Shown: positions 18,982-30,392, counted from the stretch's first letter. The stretch is 64,000 nt of DNA from Hippasteria phrygiana (GCA_037893225.1 JAZGUH010000618.1:310001-374000); one strand, 5' to 3'. Made by a program: numbers and translations. The notes: generated from the letters alone by a model not told the origin.

Positions 18982-21900
18982 ATGGACCCACTGCACCCCC
19001 CACAGAGAGAACGACATCCTACCCCCAGAGCTCTAGCTGCAAACATACAGAAGGCAGAGAACGTACTCGATCGTCAATGGAGGAAAACACGACAAATCCT
19101 GAACAATCTACAGACCCAACCAGCCGAGGGAGGCACAAGCCGAAGTGCACTGACGTCGGCCCAAGACGCGCTGCACGCATATTCCGAAGCATGGACTGAA
19201 CTGAAAGAGCTGTATGACAAAGACAAGTCGTACGATGGAGACTCACTCCAGACAAAAACAACGTTCTTGGAAAACAGCAACTATGCCAATAAGATTATCG
19301 TGCAAACCACAGAAAAGGCATATTCCCTTGCTCTGGAGACCACGTCCAATGCCTCAAGACGATCCGGGCCCTCTGTACGCAGCGTCAAGTCGCGATCCTC
19401 AAAGGCCTCATCTTCATCTTCCCTCAGCGCACGGGCCCAAGCCTTGGCCGCTGCTGCTGCAGCCGCTAAGAACGCTGCATATGAGGAGGAAATCGCCAAG
19501 CGCTCATCGGAGATGGTGGCCCAGCACGCCACCAGACATCTTGAACGAGTAAAACACGAAGCTGAAGAAAGAGTAGCCAATGTGAAGCGCGAGTTAGAAG
19601 AACAGATGCAACAAGCAGCCGCTGAAGCCGATATTCAAATCCTGCGAGCCCAACAAGCTGCGGCCGTCGAACGAGCTCGTTCTGATGCCATTATACAGGC
19701 AGAACAGGAAGAAAGCCCGATGTTAACGGCCACAACACCAGAGCAATCCTCCAATGACCATGCTTTGTACTTCCGTACAAAAATCGAGAGCGAAACCCAT
19801 CCTCTAGTTTCCAGTCAACTCCGCGTCTCAGCCCCAATGTTTCAACCCACAAACAATAACGCAACTCCCATCCCTGACCCAGTCGACGTGATGCAGTCCG
19901 ACACGCAAGCAGAAAGAAAGAAAACCGAACCAGAGGACAGTTTAATTAACCTAACAAAACAGATCAGCGACACGCTCGCACGGCAACGACAACCAGCCCA
20001 CGAACCTGACATATACGGTGGCGAACCCATTATGTTCCAGCCATGGCGGTCGTCGTTCGAAACAATGGTGAACCAAGCTCACACCCCCGCGACCCAGAAA
20101 CTGGCATTTTTAGCGAAATACACCAAGGGCGAAGTGAGACAGCTCGTGGACCGCTTTCGCCACCGCTACGTCGCTGATCCAGAATCTGCATATAAAGAGG
20201 CTTGGAAGGAGCTAGAGTATCGATTCGGAAACAAGACAAAGATAACCTCAGAGGTCATCCACAAACTGTCCAGCTTTCCCAGATTCAGACCAGAGGAACG
20301 ACGCAAAATGTTGGAGCTTGCAGATCTCTGTGTGGATACCGCCGCACAAATGGACGACTTACCTGGCCTCAATATCCTCAACTACCCACACAACCTGCAC
20401 CCCATCCTGGAGAAACTCCCACCGTATATTCACAACTCATGGAGGAAGCAAGTCACTCAACACAAATCGGCCCACGGCATCTACCCGCCATTTCGTGTAT
20501 TTTCCCAATTCATCAGGGAAAAGGCACGCATGCACAACGACCCAGACCTCTATCCTTCCCTATGCGAGACGCATCGACCACAGAAAGCAAGCACAACTCT
20601 TCCCCCGCATAAGCCGTCACTCCGAGTAATAGCGACAATGAGTCCCACAGCAATCGAGCCACGGCCTCCAAACACCAAGAAATGCCTCTTCCATGGACAA
20701 GCCGGACACGACATCGCAGAGTGCATTGCCTTCAGCAGAAAGCCCATCACAGACAGAAGGGAGTTTTGTAAACAGAAGGGACTCTGCTTCAGGTGCGGAA
20801 AAAATCACCGAATCAAAGACTGCGACACGAGTGTAAAATGCAGGAAATGCGACAGTACTTCGCATGCAGCCTTCATGCATACCCCTGTCAAGCAACACAG
20901 CGGGGAGCCCCAGGCTGTGGAACCTCAAGAGCCAAAGACGCAAAAGACGGAGGCAAACACAAAGTGTACAAGATACCACAACTGTCCGATGGCACGTTCC
21001 TGCTCCAAGATTGTCCTGGTGAAACTATACCACCGTCTCACACCTTCGGATTTCATCTACGGTTATGCAGTTCTTGACGACCAGTCCAACTCATGCCTTG
21101 GGGACCCTAAGCTGTTTGAGTCCCTTGACATCACCGGACCCTCATACGAATATGAACTGTCAACTTGTGGAGGACGTGGAATCGTCACCAAAGGAAAGCG
21201 AGCGAGCGACCTAGTCATGGAATCCATGGCTGGACACAAGGTGTACCTACCGACGGTCATCGAAAACGAGAACATACCCAGTGACAGAAGCGAGATCCCT
21301 ACTCCGGACGTTTGCAAAGATTTCGGTCATCTGAGGCTGATCGCCGACCAGATCCCCAAGCCGAGAGATGATGTCGATATCATTCTGCTGATCGGGAGGA
21401 GCTGCCCAGAACCGCTCAAAGTCAGGGAGTCCCGTAACGGTCCAAAGGACACCCCATGGGCCCAACGCACAGACATGGGATGGACAGTATCAGGCAGAAT
21501 GTGCATGAGTGGTGCAAATGGGCGGTTGCATGTCTCCACCAGCCGCACCGTTCTAGTCCAGCCCCACACAGCACGTGACGGAGCTGCAGCCTTGACCAAT
21601 GCCTTCAACGAAGACGCCGGATACCTAACCATGTGTGAAAATCACATTTGTACCAAGGATATCCTCAGCACCCACTACCAGTTAGACTTGGATGTATACG
21701 CCGAAACACGAGATGACAATAAGAGGGCGTTGTCGGTAGAAGACCAACGGTTCATCAATATCATGGGGGAACAAGCCCACACTAATTCCACCGGCAATCT
21801 GGAGTTCCCCCTTCCTCTGAAGAAAAGGGACGTCCAGCTCCCAAACAACCGTCCGCAAGCACAGAGCCGACTAAACAATCTCCTCAGAACCCTGCACCGC

Positions 21901-22035
21901 AAACCGACCATGATGGCAGACTATCAAGCCTTCTTCGGCAAGATACTTGATAAGAAGCATGCATCCCCTGTGCCAAACGAAGAGCCATCTCCCCCACCCG
22001 GGACCGTATGGTACTTGCCTCACTTTGCCGTATGA
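18982..22035 (+). CDS. BEL/Pao Gag, protease and start of RT (1017 residues to a premature stop)
   Basis: It opens with ATG GAC CCA CTG. The N-terminal 270 residues are charged, Ala- and Glu-rich and likely coiled coil. A Gag-like core follows (about residues 300-540), with EPIMFQPWRSSFETM near 348-362. Zinc knuckles CFRCGKNHRIKDC and CRKCDSTSH lie near residues 602-630. A retropepsin-like region has VLDDQSNSCLGD near 696-707, with Asp-Asp-Gln-Ser where BEL proteases have a DDxS-type site. The ORF then enters the RT N-terminus (VWYLPHFAV) and hits TGA at 22033-22035, where an ungapped protein would continue. The adjoining frame goes on with RVVFDASAEF, so the stop is a nonsense lesion in one long gag-pol. 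Confidence 0.9.
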   Translation: MDPLHPPQRERHPTPRALAANIQKAENVLDRQWRKTRQILNNLQTQPAEGGTSRSALTSAQDALHAYSEAWTELKELYDKDKSYDGDSLQTKTTFLENSNYANKIIVQTTEKAYSLALETTSNASRRSGPSVRSVKSRSSKASSSSSLSARAQALAAAAAAAKNAAYEEEIAKRSSEMVAQHATRHLERVKHEAEERVANVKRELEEQMQQAAAEADIQILRAQQAAAVERARSDAIIQAEQEESPMLTATTPEQSSNDHALYFRTKIESETHPLVSSQLRVSAPMFQPTNNNATPIPDPVDVMQSDTQAERKKTEPEDSLINLTKQISDTLARQRQPAHEPDIYGGEPIMFQPWRSSFETMVNQAHTPATQKLAFLAKYTKGEVRQLVDRFRHRYVADPESAYKEAWKELEYRFGNKTKITSEVIHKLSSFPRFRPEERRKMLELADLCVDTAAQMDDLPGLNILNYPHNLHPILEKLPPYIHNSWRKQVTQHKSAHGIYPPFRVFSQFIREKARMHNDPDLYPSLCETHRPQKASTTLPPHKPSLRVIATMSPTAIEPRPPNTKKCLFHGQAGHDIAECIAFSRKPITDRREFCKQKGLCFRCGKNHRIKDCDTSVKCRKCDSTSHAAFMHTPVKQHSGEPQAVEPQEPKTQKTEANTKCTRYHNCPMARSCSKIVLVKLYHRLTPSDFIYGYAVLDDQSNSCLGDPKLFESLDITGPSYEYELSTCGGRGIVTKGKRASDLVMESMAGHKVYLPTVIENENIPSDRSEIPTPDVCKDFGHLRLIADQIPKPRDDVDIILLIGRSCPEPLKVRESRNGPKDTPWAQRTDMGWTVSGRMCMSGANGRLHVSTSRTVLVQPHTARDGAAALTNAFNEDAGYLTMCENHICTKDILSTHYQLDLDVYAETRDDNKRALSVEDQRFINIMGEQAHTNSTGNLEFPLPLKKRDVQLPNNRPQAQSRLNNLLRTLHRKPTMMADYQAFFGKILDKKHASPVPNEEPSPPPGTVWYLPHFAV

Positions 22036-24718
22036 CACCCACGGAAGTCGGGCATACGAGTCGTCTTCGATGCCAGTGCCGAATTTGACGGCATCTCCCT
22101 CAACAAGGTTCTTCTGCAGGGGCCCGACCAGATGAATAGCCTCCTGGGAATACTCCTGAGATTTAGACGGGGAGAAGTGGCAGTTATGGGAGACGTGGAG
22201 CAGATGTTTCACAACTTCTACGTTAACCCTGAGCACCGAAACTTCCTGCGGTTCCTATGGTTCCAAGACAACGACTCTACGAAGCCTATCGTAGAATACA
22301 GGATGAATGTCCACCTGTTCGGAAACGTTTCCTCCCCTGCAGTTGCTACTTTTGGGCTCAGGAGAGTTGCCGAAGAGGGCCGAGCAAACACGGCGATGAT
22401 GTTGCAGAATTCATCCATCACGACTTCTACGTCGACGATGGACTCACGTCTCAACCGAATGCAGAAAAGGCCATCAGCCTACTACAGCGCACCCGTGACT
22501 CTCTAGCCACCAAGAATCTGCGATTCCATAAGATTGCATCAAATAGCAAAACGGTGATGAATGCACTACCTGGGGAAGCTATCGCCAAAGATGTGAGAGA
22601 CCTTGACCTCAACAATGACGAGCTGCCCACTCAGCGGTCCCTTGGCGTCCACTGGTCCCTCGAGTGCGACACCTTCACATTTAAGGTGGATCTACCGGAT
22701 AAGCCGTTTTCACGGCGGGGAGTGCTGTCGATCGCCAGCTCAGTGTTCGACCCCTTGGGTTTCATTTCGCCAGTCACGATAGAGGGAAAGTTCATCCTGC
22801 GTGAACTCACAACCGCAATGAAGGAGGAGAATGGCATACAGAAAGATGTGTGGGATAGACCACTCCCCGAGACACTCCTCCCCAAATGGAAACGCTGGCG
22901 AGATTCTCTCCAAGAGCTAAGTAACATTCATATCCAACGATGTTACCAACCATCAGGCTTCGGGCAGGTAAAGAGACGAGAGGTCCACGTGTTCTCCGAT
23001 GCCAGTGAACGTGCAATCGGAGCTGTGGCCTACTTACGAGTGGTGAATGAGGATGGCCAGCCACACGTGTCCCTCCTACTATCCAAGGCCAGGGTCACGC
23101 CATCGCATGCAGTGTCGATACCTCGACTGGAGCTTTGCGCTGCCGTTCTCGCCACAACATTGACACAGATCATCGAGGCGGAGTTGAGCCGTCAAATGAC
23201 CATAGATTCGATCCAGTTCTATACCGATAGTAAGGTGGTGCTGGGCTACATTGCAAACGAATCAAAACGCTTCCATGTCTACGTTGCCAACAGGGTTCAT
23301 AAAATACACAACGCATCAGACTCAAAGCAGTGGTGTTATGTCCCTACACACGAAAACCCTGCAGACCTTGCCTCTCGATCTGTCTCAGCCGATCAAATTG
23401 AGAAAACCCGCTGGTTCCGGGGACCAGAATTCCTGTGGCTAACCGAGCCGTCTCCCAACACCTCTCCCGCAGAGCATACTACCCCAGAGCAGCCATGTCA
23501 GTCCTTGAGCGAAGACGACCCCGAAGTGCGCAAGGAGGTTCACACTTCCGCAACAGACACCCGAAACCACAGTGGCAACCAGTCCTGCAAAGACGGCAAA
23601 TCCCACCTAAGTTGCGAAAGATTCTCCCGTTTCTCCAGTTGGTCAAGCCTCAAACGAGCGGTCGCCACTCTGATCAACAAAGTCAAGAGGTTCACGTCCA
23701 CAAGAGGTGGGAAGAAAGACGACTGGTCCGACAACCCAGAAGACGAATCGGCTAGAAAATCTATGGTTGAAGAATTACAGGAGGCCGAGAAGGTGATCTT
23801 GAAAGCAGTCCAGCACGAATCTTTCACTGAAGAACTCCAACAACTTCGGCGAGCACAAAATCTCACTCCCTATGCTGCTGTGAGCAAGCATAGCCCTCTG
23901 TACGGATTGACTCCATTTCTTGATCCAGATGGGATTATGCGAGTTGGTGGGAGACTTAGACGCGCTGATCTTCACTTGGGAGGTCGCCACCCTGTACTGC
24001 TCCCGAAGAACCACCATGTCTCTCGACTGATTGCAGAGTACTTCCACAGTGACATACAACACCAAGGCCGCCAACTGACGTCTGCGGCCATACGTTCGGG
24101 AGGGATATGGATAATTGGAGCTCACGGACTCGTTCGGAGCATCATCAACCGATGCACCACCTGTAGGAAACTCCGGGGAAAGCCACTTACCCAAATCATG
24201 GCCGACTTACCAGTGGACAGACTTGAAGCCACGCCCCCCTTCACCAATGTCGGCATGGATGTGTTCGGGCCTTGGACCGTACTCACAAGAAAGACAAGGG
24301 GCGGAGCCGCCGAGTCAAAGAGGTGGGCACTACTATTTACTTGTCTGTGCTGCCGAGCTGTCCATGTAGAAGTGATGGAATCAATGGATACTTCATCATT
24401 CATTTCAGCTTTCCGTAGATTCGTTGCAGTTAGAGGACCAGTGGCAAGGTTGAGGTGCGACAGAGGCACAAACTTTGTCGGCGGCAAAGGAGATCTAGAG
24501 GCAACCCTTGAAGGACTAGATCAAGAACAGATCACCAAGTATCTATCTTCACAACGCTGTGAGTGGGTTTTTAACCCTCCACATGCATCTCATTTCGGAG
24601 GTGTGTGGGAACGTCAAATCCGTACCATTCGACGAGTTCTAGAGGCGATGTTCTTGCAACTTGGGAAACATCAGCTGACACACGAGGTGCTCACAACATT
24701 CATGGCTGAGGCTTGTGC
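22036..24718 (+). pseudogene. BEL/Pao RT, RNase H and integrase, after the nonsense codon and with one frameshift
   Basis: After the TGA the same frame continues: RVVFDASAEFDG near 22054-22089, then GDVEQMFHNFYV near 22190-22225. Near 22380-22395 the reading shifts by one base, and the alternative frame carries YVDDGL (catalytic YVDD) near 22429-22446. RNase H motifs are VFSDASERAIGAVAY near 22990-23034 and FYTDSKVVLGYI near 23219-23254. The integrase zinc finger is HSDIQHQGRQ to CTTCRKLRG (24043-24180). The catalytic acidic residues appear in MDVFGPW (about 24256), CDRGTNF (about 24458) and VWERQIR (about 24604). The reading is lost at about 24718 by a second single-base shift. All catalytic residues are still present. 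Confidence 0.9.
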
Positions 24719-25174
24719 CACTCTCGTCCGATTACAACCATTCCATCAGAAGCCAATGACCCCCAAGCCCTCAGTCCGTCCATGCTGCTAACACTTAAAC
24801 CTCAGCCGCTTCAGACACCCCCTGGGAACTTCGTGAAGGAAGACGTGTACGGACGTAAGCGATGGCGACGGATCCAATACTTGGCCGACCAATTTTGGAT
24901 CCGTTGGAGGAAGGAGTACCTTCAAACCCTCCAACCCCGACAGAAGTGGTGCAAGGCCGAACCCAACATATCCAGCGGTGATGTAGTGCTCCTCTGCGAA
25001 AAGGACGTCCCCAGATACAGATGGCCCCTTGCTCGCGTCGTCGAGACTTACCCCAGCGATGACGGCAAAGTGCGCAAAGCCGACGTCATGATCTGTAGCG
25101 AAGGCACGCGACGAACATACCTGAGACCGACTGCGCAATTTGTGCTGATCGAAAAGGCATCTGTGCCCACCTGA
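24719..25174 (+). pseudogene. BEL/Pao integrase C-terminus in a shifted frame
   Basis: The frame continues the integrase with SRPITTIPSEANDPQALSPS, the conserved end of the BEL core. It then gives a basic C-terminal domain (DVYGRKRWRRIQYLADQFW, then GDVVLLCEKDVPRYRWPLAR). It stops at 25172-25174, about 90 bp before the 3' LTR. The stretch between, 25175-25265, is AT-rich and ends TAGGCGGGGAG, the likely polypurine tract. Confidence 0.85.
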
Positions 25175-25265
25175 GGACACACTAACTGTTCACTTACTTT
25201 GTTAACAAGTGTTTTGTTTTTTCCTAGTTTTTTTAATTAAAAAATTAGCATTTTTAGGCGGGGAG

Positions 25266-25616
25266 TGTAATGGTCTTGGTGACCACCCCTTCTGCATCCT
25301 CTTCCTGGACAATGAGGGCGCTCTTCATGTCTTACAGTACCTCCTCAGCCACCTACTCCAGAACACTGGTGGCACTGTTAATAGCTTGGATAAGTACAGG
25401 TATTGTTCTTTAGCACATGTGAAGGTAGCCATTTTGTCTTCACTCTCATCGTGAATTTCTTAGAAATATTCGCAGTAAATCTTCTATCCAGCAGACGGCA
25501 TTGAGTCCATAGACCGAGTATTCATTGTCACCCACCCTAGAACCACAGCCATGTAAGTTAAGCTCCTTCTTGTCCAGGAAGAGGATGCAGAAGGGGTGGT
25601 CACCAAGACCATTACA
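25266..25616 (+). repeat. 3' LTR of the BEL element, ending in an inverted copy of its own start
   Basis: Bases 25266-25573 match the 5' LTR. The last 47 bases (25570-25616) are instead a perfect reverse complement of the first 47 (25266-25312): the LTR starts TGTAATGGTCTTGG and ends CCAAGACCATTACA. The target duplication AACAG abuts this inverted end, so the structure existed when the element integrated. Confidence 0.9.
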
Positions 25617-25621
25617 AACAG

Positions 25622-26939
25622 CGTTTAAATTGTGTGCACGCGTTCATGATTGTTTCGACTATTGGAATCAAAACAAGCCAACGCGTTGTTGGAAGTCTTC
25701 GGAAATCACATTTCTCAAAGATGACAGCAAATGTTTCTCAGAAATGTTTCTCAGGATGATTGACTCTGGTACGATGTTTATAAATAGTGATTTTTCACAC
25801 TTTTATCAAAAGGCTATATCATACTTTTTTCTTCATCTGTCATCGTATACTTGTTAGGGCGGAGACGACACTTATTCGCCATAATTAATGTTTTTGCTTG
25901 CATTAAATAAACGTCTTCATTCGCTGCAATAGGCTACATCAAAAAGACCGACCGACCGAAGTGTCTTGAATGTATGCAATGATCCGGTGTCTCTGATGTG
26001 GGCTAGGATCTTGTTCCAAATTTTTCGGGCTGTGCACATACATTGCTCTACTATGACAGCAACAGAGGAAATCAACGAATATCACTGCTTGTAAAAGCTA
26101 CTATGCAATTTAATTACGCAACACCATTATGCCTGTTCAAACGCGAATAAGCACCTCATTGCTTAAAAAAGTAACTGATCTGACTTCACTTGTACAGCAC
26201 AAAAGGTAAACTGTAGCCCTGCACAATGAGCAAATTTGGCGGAGGAAACATACGTGAACCTTGCGTAATTGTCTGAATGACGTCACTACATCCAGCGCCC
26301 TCGTGCTAGTTATCGTAACATGAATATGCATGATGGCAATTCTCCTCCCCTCTCACTCTCTCTCTCTCTAGCGGCCCGTGCACATAAAATAAGTATACAC
26401 AGATTGTTCTATTACGCACAAAGGGGTGTGTGCGTTACGCCTATGTATAAAAAGTAGGATTTGTACTTGTCCACTTTTGGGGCGTCAAAGTAAAACCCAA
26501 AGTTCTGCTTGCAGAAAATTAACATTTTTGAAAACGGTTTGTGCGACTTCAAAAATTAACAATTCTGCTTGCAGAAAATGGAAAATGGGGTTGTCCACTT
26601 TTGGGCCACCATAAAATTCTGCTAGTAGAAATTTAGGGTTTTTACTTTTCCACTTGGGGCACCGAAAATGGTGAAATAGTCGTCAAAGTAAAAACCTAAA
26701 ATTCTGCTAGCAGAAAATAAGAAAATGGGGCTGTCCCATTTTTGATGCTTAAAAATAGTTGGTTTGACCAAAGGAGGTAAAAATGCACGTTACAGCACTT
26801 GGACCGCCGTACAGAATGTTGTTCCAGTAGTACATAATTATATAAACAGAATTTGATGATGTAGTAGCTGTTTTGCATATATACATGTACACATGTTGAA
26901 ATATCCGGGTCTTCCACCGCTTCTTATAATGGAGCTCAA
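25622..26939. other. Non-coding interval
   Basis: No gene is seen. It includes a CT microsatellite near 26346-26370 and a cluster of palindrome-bearing repeats at 26465-26740. The rest is AT-rich with no recognised element. Confidence 0.45.
26465..26740. repeat. Four degenerate repeats with a TTCTGC(T/A)(T/A)GCAGAA palindrome
   Basis: The 14-bp motif occurs at 26503-26516 and 26563-26576 (TTCTGCTTGCAGAA), 26617-26630 (TTCTGCTAGTAGAA) and 26702-26715 (TTCTGCTAGCAGAA, a perfect palindrome). Between them TCCACTTTTGGG, GTCAAAGTAAAA and GAAAATGGGG recur. The spacing is irregular (60, 54 and 85 bp). Confidence 0.7.
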
Positions 26940-27088
26940 TAGAGCACCGAAGTGATGACGTCAATGTTTGGAACCAGAATACTTTTGTTATGTGTTTGCA
27001 TGACTGGCTGTTAACAAAGGAACAGCCAAAATTTACATTTGTTTGGAACCAGTTGTCATGCCAACTGACGTCAGACTTCGGTACTCTA
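26940..27088 (-). mobile_element. Small MITE (AGAGTACCGAAGT family), copy B, longer and reversed
   Basis: The ends AGAGCACCGAAGTGATGACG and CGTCAGACTTCGGTACTCT match copies A and C. The interior is longer, about 145 bp, with an extra segment between the two GTTTGGAACCAG motifs. Confidence 0.82.
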
Positions 27089-27302
27089 TGGAGGGGTTTG
27101 AGACGAAGCAATGCCTGAACAGGGCTGTAGTCGAGTCCCTGCAGGTCCTTTCACAAGTCCTTTCGCAAGTCCAGTCACAAGTCCTTTCATAAAGCCAGTC
27201 ACAAGTAACTGGATAAACAATGACAAAGGAATGCTCAACAGCTAAAAAAAACACCGAATAAAATCATTTTTCTCTATGCCTAATCGATCTTTTTTATCTC
27301 TC
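27089..27302. other. Short interval before the DIRS-like element
   Basis: Four tandem-like phrases built on CAAGTCCTTTC or AAGTCCAGTCACAAGT lie at 27150-27205. No gene is seen. Some of this may be the DIRS leader. Confidence 0.4.
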
Positions 27303-27880
27303 ATGACTGAGAAGTCAGAGATCTTATTCAATCGGCGACTGAGATAGCGGAGGACAAAAGCGACGCGTCTCCGCTCGATCTAACGAACAGCTTGCAGAAA
27401 GCTCTGGAAATCATAGACAGACGACATAAGTTGATCCGATTGCCGGATTCTAGTACCTATGGTTGGGCCACGGTCACCGAGTATGAGTCACATCAGCTGA
27501 GATGACGAGAACGATGATAACAAGATCACCAGAGCAGAGAGCAGGGCTGGACGGAAGATCAAACAAAAGAGGGCGGCAGCGTCAACATCAGCCCAGCAAC
27601 AGAAAAGGTCCAGGTGGGACAGTAGTGGGGGCGTGGACATGGCTAGCGGCAGCAATTTTCGTCACCCAAGTCAGTTTTCCCGTCACAACACTAGCCTCAA
27701 CCGAGTCCAAGGGGGAGGAGCCTGCTTCGTGTGTGGCAGCTTCGCTCACTGGAGGGCGACATGCCCAAGAAGATTCGACCTCCATAAGCCATCAACCAGT
27801 CAGCAGCACTTAGCCAATAAAGTTAAGTTTACCAAAGATTGGGATATGGAAAATACAGAATTTTCGCCAAAAACATAGTG
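27303..27880 (+). pseudogene. DIRS-like element: N-terminal (Gag-like) region with zinc knuckle
   Basis: ATG at 27303 begins MTEKSEIL. A one-base shift near 27330 then leads to a frame reading TEIAEDKSDASPLDLTNSL, RRHKLIRLPDSSTYGWATV and a Lys/Gln-rich region. The knuckle CFVCGSFAHWRATCP (about 27725-27770) is characteristic of the protein preceding RT in DIRS/Ngaro elements. A further frame change lies near 27500. It is degenerate and certainly non-functional. Confidence 0.75.
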
Positions 27881-28019
27881 GAACTCTATTCCGAATACGA
27901 AAAAAATGGAGGGATCCAAAGTATTAAAGTTGCAGGCAGGTTGAAAAACATATTGCTTTTTGGCGATCAATTTCTCCACCAGATCATATGTTGATAATTG
28001 TAGAATGTACTACCTTTTA

Positions 28020-28640
28020 CTTCGGAACCCCCAACGCTGTTTAGTAGGTCGACTTTGAAACACAACGAGTTTATCACAAATGCCAATGAAGAATTACACA
28101 AATTAGGTACCATAGAGATGGTCAAAGTCCAGCCCAAGGTTGTTAGTCCTTTGACAGTGTCGGTTCAAAGCAGTGGAAAAAAGCGTCTGATTTTGGACCT
28201 GAGACTGGTAAATAAATGAATACATTGAAAAAGTGTCCGTAAAATACAAAGACATGCGTACTGCTTTGATGTTTTTACGAAAGGGTGGGTATGTTTTCAG
28301 GTTATCACCACGTGGACATATGTCCAGAACATAGGATTTTTGGTTTTTTCATGGGCAGAACATGGTGTTCAGTCATTCTATATATTCAAAACAGCTTCCT
28401 TTCGGCCTGTCATCTGCTCCTTACATATTCACAAAAATCATGAGACCTCTGGTAAAAAAGTGGAGGGGCGAAGGAAAATCTGTTGTTGTCTATTTAGACG
28501 ACGGTCCTGTCTTTGCACCTACTTTATCCGAAGCGTTAGCAGCTAGAGAAGAGGTGAAGAAAGATATTCTTTGCTCAGGGTTCGTCTCAAATGTCCAGCA
28601 ACTAAAGTGTGTGGACCGGAAAATTAATTAAATGGCTAGG
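28020..28640 (+). pseudogene. DIRS-like reverse transcriptase
   Basis: TLKHNEFITNANEELHKLG and KKRLILDLRLVNK (about 28175-28210) give the RT N-terminus. KQLPFGLSSAPYIFTKIMRP (about 28389-28448) and VVVYLDDGPVFAP (about 28482-28520) give the palm, with YLDD as the catalytic box. These sentences are highly typical of DIRS-type RT. Several frame changes separate them. Confidence 0.85.
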
Positions 28641-29600
28641 ATATGAGATAAATCTAGATCTGGGTATACCTTTTGTGTACCGCAGAGACGCATTCTAGGC
28701 ATAAAGCGGGACATTCAATCTATGAACAAACGCACACAGGTGTACGTGTGTATCCACCGTCGAACGCGGACGTCCTATTGTTCCCTCTTTTGTTTGTACT
28801 TTTTCGGAAGACTCCCATAGGTTTTGTACACGATCTCAATCGCGGACGTATTTTGGGAATTGCGGACGATATTGTTTCCTTTGTTATACGTCCACGTTTG
28901 TTTGGGAAAACACACGCATGTACTACAACAAGATCTCTGGCCAGACTCGTCGGTAAAATAATGTCAACCAGTTTGGTGACGGGCAATGTGGCTAATGTTA
29001 TGACAAAATATATTTGTTTGTGTATCGAATCCAGGTTCGCATTTGCGAGACGTGCTCGTCTCATAATATCCATTTGGATATGGAATGGGTGCCAAGGTCA
29101 AAAAACGAGAGAGCAGATAAGCTCAGTAGAATTATAGACCAAGACGATTGGGCAGTTTCAGATGACGTCTTTTCGTTTTTTGATAATCTGTGGGGCCCAC
29201 ATTCTGTAGACAGATTTGCCAGTTATACTATAATAATAAGACCCCCCGGTTCAATTCCAGGTATTGGAATCCGGGTTGTGAAGCAATAGATACTTTCACG
29301 GTCAACTGAAAGGCGGAAAACAATTGGGTTGTCCCCCCGATCTCATTGATACCCAGAGTTCTTAAACACATGCAAAACACAAAGGCGATCGGCACATTGA
29401 TTTGTCCATGTTGGCTTTCTTCGCCTTTTTGGCCTATGCTCTTTCCAGATGGTTATAATCCAACTAGAACAGTGGTACAAGTTTATGAACTTTCAAGAGA
29501 CTGCGGAATTTGTATTCCCCCAGAGGCGGAAACGTCGAGTTTATCGACAATATTGTTAGAAGCAAGATACTAGCGCTAATGTTAGATTTCACATTCGTGT
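28641..29600 (+). pseudogene. DIRS-like RNase H region, internally deleted
   Basis: RTILGIKRDIQSM-like sequence lies near 28685-28725. LARLVGKIMSTSLVTGNVA (about 28938-28994) is the conserved connection. After a gap, HLDMEWVPRSKNERADKLS (about 29068-29124) matches the end of DIRS RNase H, and PPISLIPRVLKHMQ (about 29335-29376) the following module. The segment at about 28745-28920 does not fit and may be an inserted fragment. Multiple frameshifts are present. Confidence 0.75.
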
Positions 29601-29664
29601 AAAACGCATGTTCTTTTAGAGGGTAACATAAGTTCTCGTTTTTCTGCTTTATGATGTTTGCTAT

Positions 29665-30392
29665 TGTTACGAATCCACTTAATTCTTAGTCTTTTGTCAG
29701 TCTTCCCGCACTAGAATTTTGGAATGTATTTGCTTCAGTGGCTACGCGCGGGTAAAAACCCTATAAGGACGGACCGCCTTTTATTCGGTCTCAGTCAGTG
29801 CCCATTTACACCAGCTATATGCGAGAATAGCGCAGAGTTGGGCCAGCATCTCCTCCACGGGTTCTACCGGTGCTGCGCTCCTCATCGCTGGATCGTGGCC
29901 GAGACGGACGGTGCTGCTGGATCTGATGCCCGGACTGTCGTGGCTGAATTCACTGGGGTTCAACGCTGACCTACCTGTGGCTCGGCTGATCCAGTGCGGT
30001 GTGCGGAGATGCTTGGCCCAACAGCTGCGCTACAAGCACTGACTGGGCGGGGCCAGTTCCTGCGGGCTCCTTAAAGGTATATTCGGCCGAATATTAATCC
30101 TATTTGCCAGCTTACTATATTATGTTATGCCCGTTTGTATAATTTGTTTTGCTAATTTCTTTGTAATATATTTTGCTTTGCCTGTATGTAATGCTTTGCT
30201 TTTTGTACATAAGTCTAAAGTTAGTTGCAGACTAACTGGGATGGTTGCTTCACACATATATGTTGCAAACTAATTGGAGTGATCTAATTAAATTTGAATA
30301 ACTGTAATTGATTGGCCCGTTTCTGCCTTTTTGATTCAAAGTCATTGTTCCTATTATAATATCTTTCTGCCGTGCGTTTACCGTACGTAACA
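29665..30392 (+). repeat. Solo LTR (728 bp) inside the DIRS-like element
   Basis: It starts TGTTACG and ends CGTAACA, a perfect 7-bp inversion. CTAT flanks it on both sides (29661-29664 and 30393-30396), a 4-bp target duplication. A TATAA box at about 29760 with an initiator-like TCAGT 30-40 bp later supports a promoter-bearing LTR. No internal region remains, so it is a solo LTR left by recombination. The family is unknown; orientation follows the TATA box. Confidence 0.75.

Larger units (their letters stand above)
17808..25616 (+). mobile_element. BEL/Pao retrotransposon, broken, with 5-bp target duplication
   Basis: It is flanked by AACAG at 17803-17807 and 25617-25621. It holds an LTR-like repeat at each end and a gag-pol with BEL-type order PR-RT-RH-IN. 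The coding region has one stop and two frameshifts. The two LTR copies differ over about 310 bp by one 4-bp indel and two substitutions, so insertion was fairly recent. The far end of the 3' LTR is abnormal. Confidence 0.9.

Noticed and set aside
26465..26740. CRISPR-like array
   Set aside because: Spacing is irregular, repeats are short palindromes with variation, and the genome is eukaryotic.
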